A DNA stretch of 9,109 bases. Source: an uncultured Oscillospiraceae bacterium (lineage in GTDB: Bacteria; Bacillota; Clostridia; Oscillospirales; Ruminococcaceae). The DNA lies in contig URFD01000067.1 of NCBI GenBank assembly GCA_900547015.1, positions 1 through 9,109 on the forward strand. The letters are read 5' to 3'. The notes under the pieces were generated by a model. That model ran no database searches, had not been told where the DNA came from, and was given only the letters and a program-made list of their open reading frames with translations. Position numbers and translations under genes: made by a program. Position 1 is the first letter of the stretch, and each line of letters opens with the position of its first letter. Shown here piece by piece: positions 7,126 to 9,109 of the stretch.

Positions 7126-7759
7126 AAAATCCCACGAAGGAGGTCAGCCAGTTGATGGCTCGGAACAGCAGCCCGCTCAAAAAGCTCAGCGGCACATCCA
7201 GCAGATTGGTAAACAGAATCACAACCATGAAAATGATGTAGATGATCTGCTCATGCTCATCCAGCCAATCGGCTGCTTTGGCAGGCAGAAAATAGGAAAG
7301 GATGCGCGACCCGTCCAGCGGATGAATCGGAATCAGGTTGAATACTGCCAGTCCCAGATTGATTTGGCACATGGTAATAAAGATGCTGACCAAAATTCCG
7401 TTGACCCCAAATAGAAGTAACAGCTTCGCAATCAGCAGGGTGATGGTTGACATCAGAAGATTGGAGACCGGACCCGCCAGAGCTGTCAGTGCCATTCCTG
7501 CCCGACGGTCAATTTTGTGAAAGTAGTAGGGATTAACCGGAACCGGCTTTGCCCAGCCCACACCTGCCAGCAGAAGCAGCACACTGCCAAACGGGTCCAG
7601 ATGGTGGAATGGGTTCAGGGTCAGCCTTCCCTGACTTCTTGCCGTGTGGTCTCCCAGCTTATCTGCTACCCAACCGTGGGCACACTCGTGGATGGGCATT
7701 GCAGTAAACAGCACCAGCGCACGCACCAGCACTGTGACGGGATTTAATCTCGAAAACAA
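7124..7759 (-). CDS. M50 (site-2-protease-like) membrane zinc metalloprotease, TTG start
   Basis: A 211-residue polytopic membrane protein of the short M50/YwhC-type rhomboid-unrelated protease group, which cleaves within or near the membrane; its substrate is unknown. The HEXXH zinc motif is HECAH at 24-28 in the first membrane helix, and the third ligand is Asp149 in NLIPIHPLDGSRIL. LAGPVSNLL (94-102) is the typical third M50 signature, and hydrophobic segments span about 95-140 and 172-205. The protein has no PDZ or CBS domain, unlike RseP or SpoIVFB. The TTG at 7759 is eight bases after AAAGGAG (7768-7774). The next ATG (codon 21) would begin just before HECAH, so it is too late. This is the first gene of the M50-scpA-scpB-DUF2953-gerW operon. 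Confidence 0.92.
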   Translation of the reverse strand: MFSRLNPVTVLVRALVLFTAMPIHECAHGWVADKLGDHTARSQGRLTLNPFHHLDPFGSVLLLLAGVGWAKPVPVNPYYFHKIDRRAGMALTALAGPVSNLLMSTITLLIAKLLLLFGVNGILVSIFITMCQINLGLAVFNLIPIHPLDGSRILSYFLPAKAADWLDEHEQIIYIIFMVVILFTNLLDVPLSFLSGLLFRAINWLTSFVGF

Positions 7760-7764
7760 AACAT
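7744..7764 (-). other. Seven-codon out-of-frame ATG mini-ORF overlapping the M50 gene start
   Basis: An ATG at 7764 lies three bases after the same AAAGGAG that serves TTG 7759. It opens a frame of six sense codons (MFCFRD) and a TAA at 7744-7746, and it overlaps the real start in another frame. The distance is short for initiation, so it may be an accident, or it may compete with the TTG start and lower translation of the protease. Confidence 0.35.
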
Positions 7765-7767
7765 CGA

Positions 7768-7774
7768 CTCCTTT
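7768..7774 (-). promoter_or_regulatory. Ribosome binding site deciding the TTG start of the M50 gene
   Basis: AAAGGAG on the - strand. The gap is eight bases to TTG 7759 (in frame with the protease) and three bases to ATG 7764 (out of frame). Confidence 0.75.
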
Positions 7775-7778
7775 ATCC

Positions 7779-7842
7779 GTTCTGCATATTACGGCGGCTT
7801 TCTGTGCCGGACGATTTCTTTAGATTCTAAAAAACGCAGAAC
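7779..7842 (-). promoter_or_regulatory. Potential three-way-junction fold in the M50-scp operon leader
   Basis: In the - strand transcript GTTCTGC (7842-7836) can pair with GCAGAAC (7785-7779), closing a domain of about 50 bases just before the ribosome binding site. Inside it, TTTAG/CTAAA (stem arms 7831-7827 and 7823-7819) and CGGC/GCCG (7809-7806 and 7798-7795, seven-base loop) can form two further hairpins. I do not recognise a known riboswitch motif. The fold is a hypothesis from pairing only. Confidence 0.3.
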
Positions 7843-7860
7843 TTTTTCCTTTTGAATTTC

Positions 7861-7889
7861 ATTATACCTTTCAACATCACAAAAAACAA
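7861..7889 (-). promoter_or_regulatory. Sigma-A-type promoter for the M50-scpAB-DUF2953-gerW operon
   Basis: On the - strand a TTGTTT -35 box (7889-7884) lies 17 bases from a perfect TATAAT -10 box (7866-7861). The transcript would begin near 7855 and carry a leader of about 95 bases before TTG 7759. It is divergent from the rpmB promoter. Confidence 0.8.
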
Positions 7890-7905
7890 GGGATTGCAAC
7901 ACGGC

Positions 7906-7950
7906 AAAATTGTTAATTTTCCTTTTTTTAAAATAATCTCGAAAAAAGAC
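7906..7950 (+). promoter_or_regulatory. A/T-tract UP-element-like region and inverted repeat upstream of rpmB
   Basis: The inverted repeat AAAATT-GTT-AATTTT (7906-7920) is followed by T and A tracts (TTTTTTTAAAATAA, then GAAAAAAGA) directly upstream of the rpmB -35 box. A/T tracts in this position usually act as UP elements that raise transcription of ribosomal genes. The inverted repeat lies between the two divergent promoters and could also be an operator, but AT-rich palindromes arise easily by chance. Confidence 0.4.
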
Positions 7951-7979
7951 TTGAAATTTGAAAAGATATCTGGTAAAAT
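7951..7979 (+). promoter_or_regulatory. Sigma-A-type promoter of rpmB
   Basis: A TTGAAA -35 box (7951-7956), a 17-base spacer and a TAAAAT -10 box (7974-7979) are preceded by A/T tracts. The start is expected near 7986, giving a short leader of about 36 bases. Confidence 0.82.
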
Positions 7980-8021
7980 ACGAATGTTGACTTGTTAAAA
8001 GTTAGAAGGAGGTGCAGACTA

Positions 8022-8210
8022 ATGGCTAAATGCGATATCTGCGGAAAAGGCGTTACTTTCGGTATTAAGGTTTCTCATTCTCATAGAAGATCTAACAGAA
8101 GCTGGAAACCTAATGTTAGACGTGTGAAGGCAATTGTAAATGGTACTCCGTGCCACATCCACGCCTGCACCCGTTGCCTGCGTTCTGGTAAAGTAACCCG
8201 CGCTATCTAG
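8022..8210 (+). CDS. rpmB: 50S ribosomal protein L28
   Basis: A structural protein of the large ribosomal subunit, 62 residues, the usual length for Firmicutes. It begins MAKCDICGKGVTFGIKVSHS and has two CxxC pairs, Cys4/Cys7 and Cys49/Cys52, so it is the zinc-ribbon (C+) form; zinc-independent paralogues lack these and are often Zur-regulated. The ATG is chosen over upstream in-frame codons because AGAAGGAGGTG (8004-8014) precedes it with a seven-base gap. It is transcribed alone, between its own promoter and a hairpin terminator. Codon use is mixed: the first two thirds favour AGA and AT-ending codons, the last third GC-ending codons like its neighbours. Confidence 0.98.
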   Translation: MAKCDICGKGVTFGIKVSHSHRRSNRSWKPNVRRVKAIVNGTPCHIHACTRCLRSGKVTRAI

Positions 8211-8230
8211 TTTACACAACAAAACAAGCA

Positions 8231-8264
8231 AGCCGTTGCCAACAGGCAGCGGCTTTTTGTTTTG
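8231..8264 (+). terminator. Intrinsic terminator after rpmB
   Basis: AGCCGTTGCC (8231-8240) pairs with GGCAGCGGCT (8245-8254) through 10 bp including one G-U, with an AACA tetraloop, followed by TTTTGTTTT. The A-rich sequence before the stem can extend the pairing into the T-tract. It separates rpmB from the UPF0145 gene. Confidence 0.92.
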
Positions 8265-8279
8265 CCCTTCGTTCGGAGA

Positions 8280-8309
8280 TTGACTTTCTGATTCCCCGCA
8301 TGGTATGAT
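8280..8309 (+). promoter_or_regulatory. Sigma-A-type promoter for the UPF0145 gene
   Basis: A TTGACT -35 box (8280-8285), an 18-base spacer and a TATGAT -10 box (8304-8309) are accompanied by TGG immediately before the -10 (TGn extended type). A start near 8316 leaves an unusually long leader of about 170 bases. Confidence 0.78.
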
Positions 8310-8337
8310 TGAGACATCCAGAGGACTGAATTTTTCA

Positions 8338-8466
8338 GAATCCAAAACACACGCTCCTACCCATTCTCAAATGGGCGTCAGGATTCGCCCTATCGCGTTC
8401 GGCTTTCGCTACAAACATTCCGTACCACTCGGTCGGGATTTTGATACCCATGCGTTCTCGCCGAAT
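8338..8466 (+). promoter_or_regulatory. Candidate structured 5' leader (cis-regulatory RNA) of the UPF0145 gene
   Basis: Two separate pairings are visible. First, a nested stem: GAATCC (8338-8343) with GGATTC (8381-8386), ACG (8351-8353) with CGT (8376-8378), and CCCATT (8360-8365) with AATGGG (8370-8375) around a CTCA loop. Second, a long-range helix: GTTCGGC (8397-8403) with GCCGAAT (8460-8466, one G-U), closing five bases before the AAGGAGGT ribosome site at 8472-8479. A small CCG/CGG hairpin (8420-8432) could sit inside the second domain. No known riboswitch consensus is recognised, and no convincing small gene occupies the stretch. Pairing is seen; function is inferred. Confidence 0.4.
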
Positions 8467-8486
8467 ATTCCAAGGAGGTCTTTTCT

Positions 8487-8798
8487 ATGATGATTGTCAA
8501 TACCGATTACATCACCGGCAAGCAGCTGGAGACGCTGTCTCTGGTTCGCGGCAGCACCGTCCACTCCAAGAACATCGGGCGCGATATCATGTCGAGCTTC
8601 AAAACGCTGGTCGGAGGAGAAATCAAGGACTACACCGATATGATGAACGAAGCCCGTGCCATCGCAACCCAGCGCATGATTGAGGATGCCGAGCGCCTTG
8701 GCGCAGACGCAATCGTCAATGTTCGGTTTGCCTCCTCCGCCATCATGGCAGGTGCTGCGGAAATCATCGCTTACGGAACCGCTGTCAAGTTCATTTAA
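8487..8798 (+). CDS. UPF0145 / YbjQ-family protein (putative heavy-metal-binding domain)
   Basis: A 103-residue cytosolic protein of the UPF0145 (YbjQ, DUF74) family, whose members form small ring-shaped oligomers (reported pentamers); the heavy-metal-binding label in databases is weakly supported and the true role is unknown. Family signatures visible are VRGSTVHSKNIGRDIMSS (20-37), GGEIKDYTDMMNEARAIA (43-60), AERLGADAIVNVRF (68-81) and AAEIIAYGTAV (90-100). AAGGAGGT (8472-8479) sits seven bases before ATG 8487; the ATG one codon later is a less well spaced alternative. It is monocistronic, with its own promoter and long leader. No strong hairpin terminator is seen in the 46 AT-rich bases before the convergent AraC-type gene. 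Confidence 0.93.
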   Translation: MMIVNTDYITGKQLETLSLVRGSTVHSKNIGRDIMSSFKTLVGGEIKDYTDMMNEARAIATQRMIEDAERLGADAIVNVRFASSAIMAGAAEIIAYGTAVKFI

Positions 8799-8844
8799 GA
8801 ATACTGAACATGTCTAAATATTTATTTTTATAAAATTCAGCCCT

Positions 8845-9109
8845 TTATTTTTTCTGAAAAATCCGATGAAAATAGCTGATATTGTCATAGCCGACCGCCA
8901 TGGAAATATCTATCACATTCATGGCTGTCGTGCGGAGCAGATATGCCGCCTGACTCAACCGCTTTGCCTGAACCAGATCTGTATAGGTCTTTCCGGTTCT
9001 TTTTCTGATCTCCTTTGACAGCCAGTAAATATCAAAATGCAGTTCCTCTGCCAGTTCTGTGAGTTCACCGCTTTTATAATGTTCCTCCACATAACTCAAC
9101 ACCTGGATA
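8845..9109 (-). CDS. AraC-family transcriptional regulator, C-terminal part (cut by window edge; shortened end)
   Basis: The visible 88 codons encode the DNA-binding end of an AraC/XylS-type regulator and remain open to the right edge, so the true start and any ligand-binding domain are outside. Both helix-turn-helix units are recognisable: LAEELHFDIYWLSKEIRKRTGK, then NVIDISMAVGYDN followed by SYFHRIFQKK. The frame stops directly after FQKK, whereas the family normally continues with a Gly, then (Ser/Thr)-Pro or Phe, and Tyr/Arg. Removing one A from the six-A tract (8848-8853) would continue as NKGLNFIKINI and stop at 8814, putting Gly at the expected place. The gene may therefore be slightly damaged. 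It is visibly more AT-rich than the genes to its left and converges with the UPF0145 gene. Confidence 0.85.
   Translation of the reverse strand, partial: IQVLSYVEEHYKSGELTELAEELHFDIYWLSKEIRKRTGKTYTDLVQAKRLSQAAYLLRTTAMNVIDISMAVGYDNISYFHRIFQKK

Noticed and set aside
8019..8345. 108-codon - strand frame over rpmB and its terminator
   Set aside because: It crosses a terminator hairpin and the complement of rpmB; no ribosome site or recognisable protein.
8305..8490. 61-codon + strand frame ending in overlap with the UPF0145 start
   Set aside because: Its ATG lies within the -10 box of the promoter, so it is not on the predicted transcript; there is no Shine-Dalgarno, and the pairing pattern suggests an untranslated leader instead.
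8799..8844. Terminator between the UPF0145 and AraC genes
   Set aside because: Only AT-only short pairings (for example TTTAT/ATAAA at 8821-8834, CTGAA/TTCAG at 8805-8840) are possible; no stable GC stem is present.
1..9109. tRNA, rRNA, CRISPR arrays, insertion sequences, attachment sites, toxin-antitoxin pairs
   Set aside because: Looked for on both strands by eye; no tandem repeat-spacer pattern, no transposase or integrase motif and no cloverleaf candidate was found.

Overview
The window looks like a chromosome segment of a spore-forming Clostridia-class Firmicute with fairly high G+C, plausibly an Oscillospirales/Ruminococcaceae-type gut anaerobe. That placement is an inference from four things: a ScpA-ScpB-DUF2953-GerW (YtfJ) cluster, strong AAGGAGG-type ribosome binding sites, frequent TTG/GTG starts, and a zinc-ribbon L28. 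No phage, insertion sequence, CRISPR array, tRNA or rRNA is visible.

Layout. (1) 158-4500, + strand: a three-gene run with short gaps and one good promoter at 72-100. It encodes an M20 zinc peptidase, polyphosphate kinase Ppk1 and a tandem GNAT acetyltransferase, and it ends at a bidirectional hairpin terminator (4513-4551). (2) 7759 down to 4552, - strand: a tight five-gene operon encoding an M50 site-2-protease-like membrane metalloprotease, ScpA, ScpB, a DUF2953 membrane-anchored protein and the sporulation/germination protein GerW. ScpA and ScpB are the non-SMC condensin subunits for chromosome segregation, so the operon joins chromosome organisation with envelope and spore functions. By Shine-Dalgarno spacing, the first four genes start at TTG, TTG, TTG and GTG, and only gerW starts at ATG. 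(3) 7760-8021: a divergent promoter region firing left into the M50-scp operon and right into rpmB (L28), which has its own terminator. (4) 8280-8798, + strand: a strong promoter, a long leader of about 165 nt with nested complementary segments, then a UPF0145/YbjQ-family protein. (5) 8845 to the right edge, - strand: the C-terminal part of an AraC-family regulator, cut by the window edge and apparently lacking the last part of its DNA-binding domain.

Most of the window is ordinary core genome. The points most worth a second look are the structured leader before the UPF0145 gene, the series of non-ATG starts in the scp operon with a competing out-of-frame ATG at its first gene, the possible A-tract frameshift at the end of the AraC gene, and the foldable leader of the M50-scp transcript. 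No clearly new multi-gene system is evident. No gene-free stretch exceeds 300 bases; the largest (7760-8021 and 8211-8486) hold promoters, a terminator and leader sequences described below.
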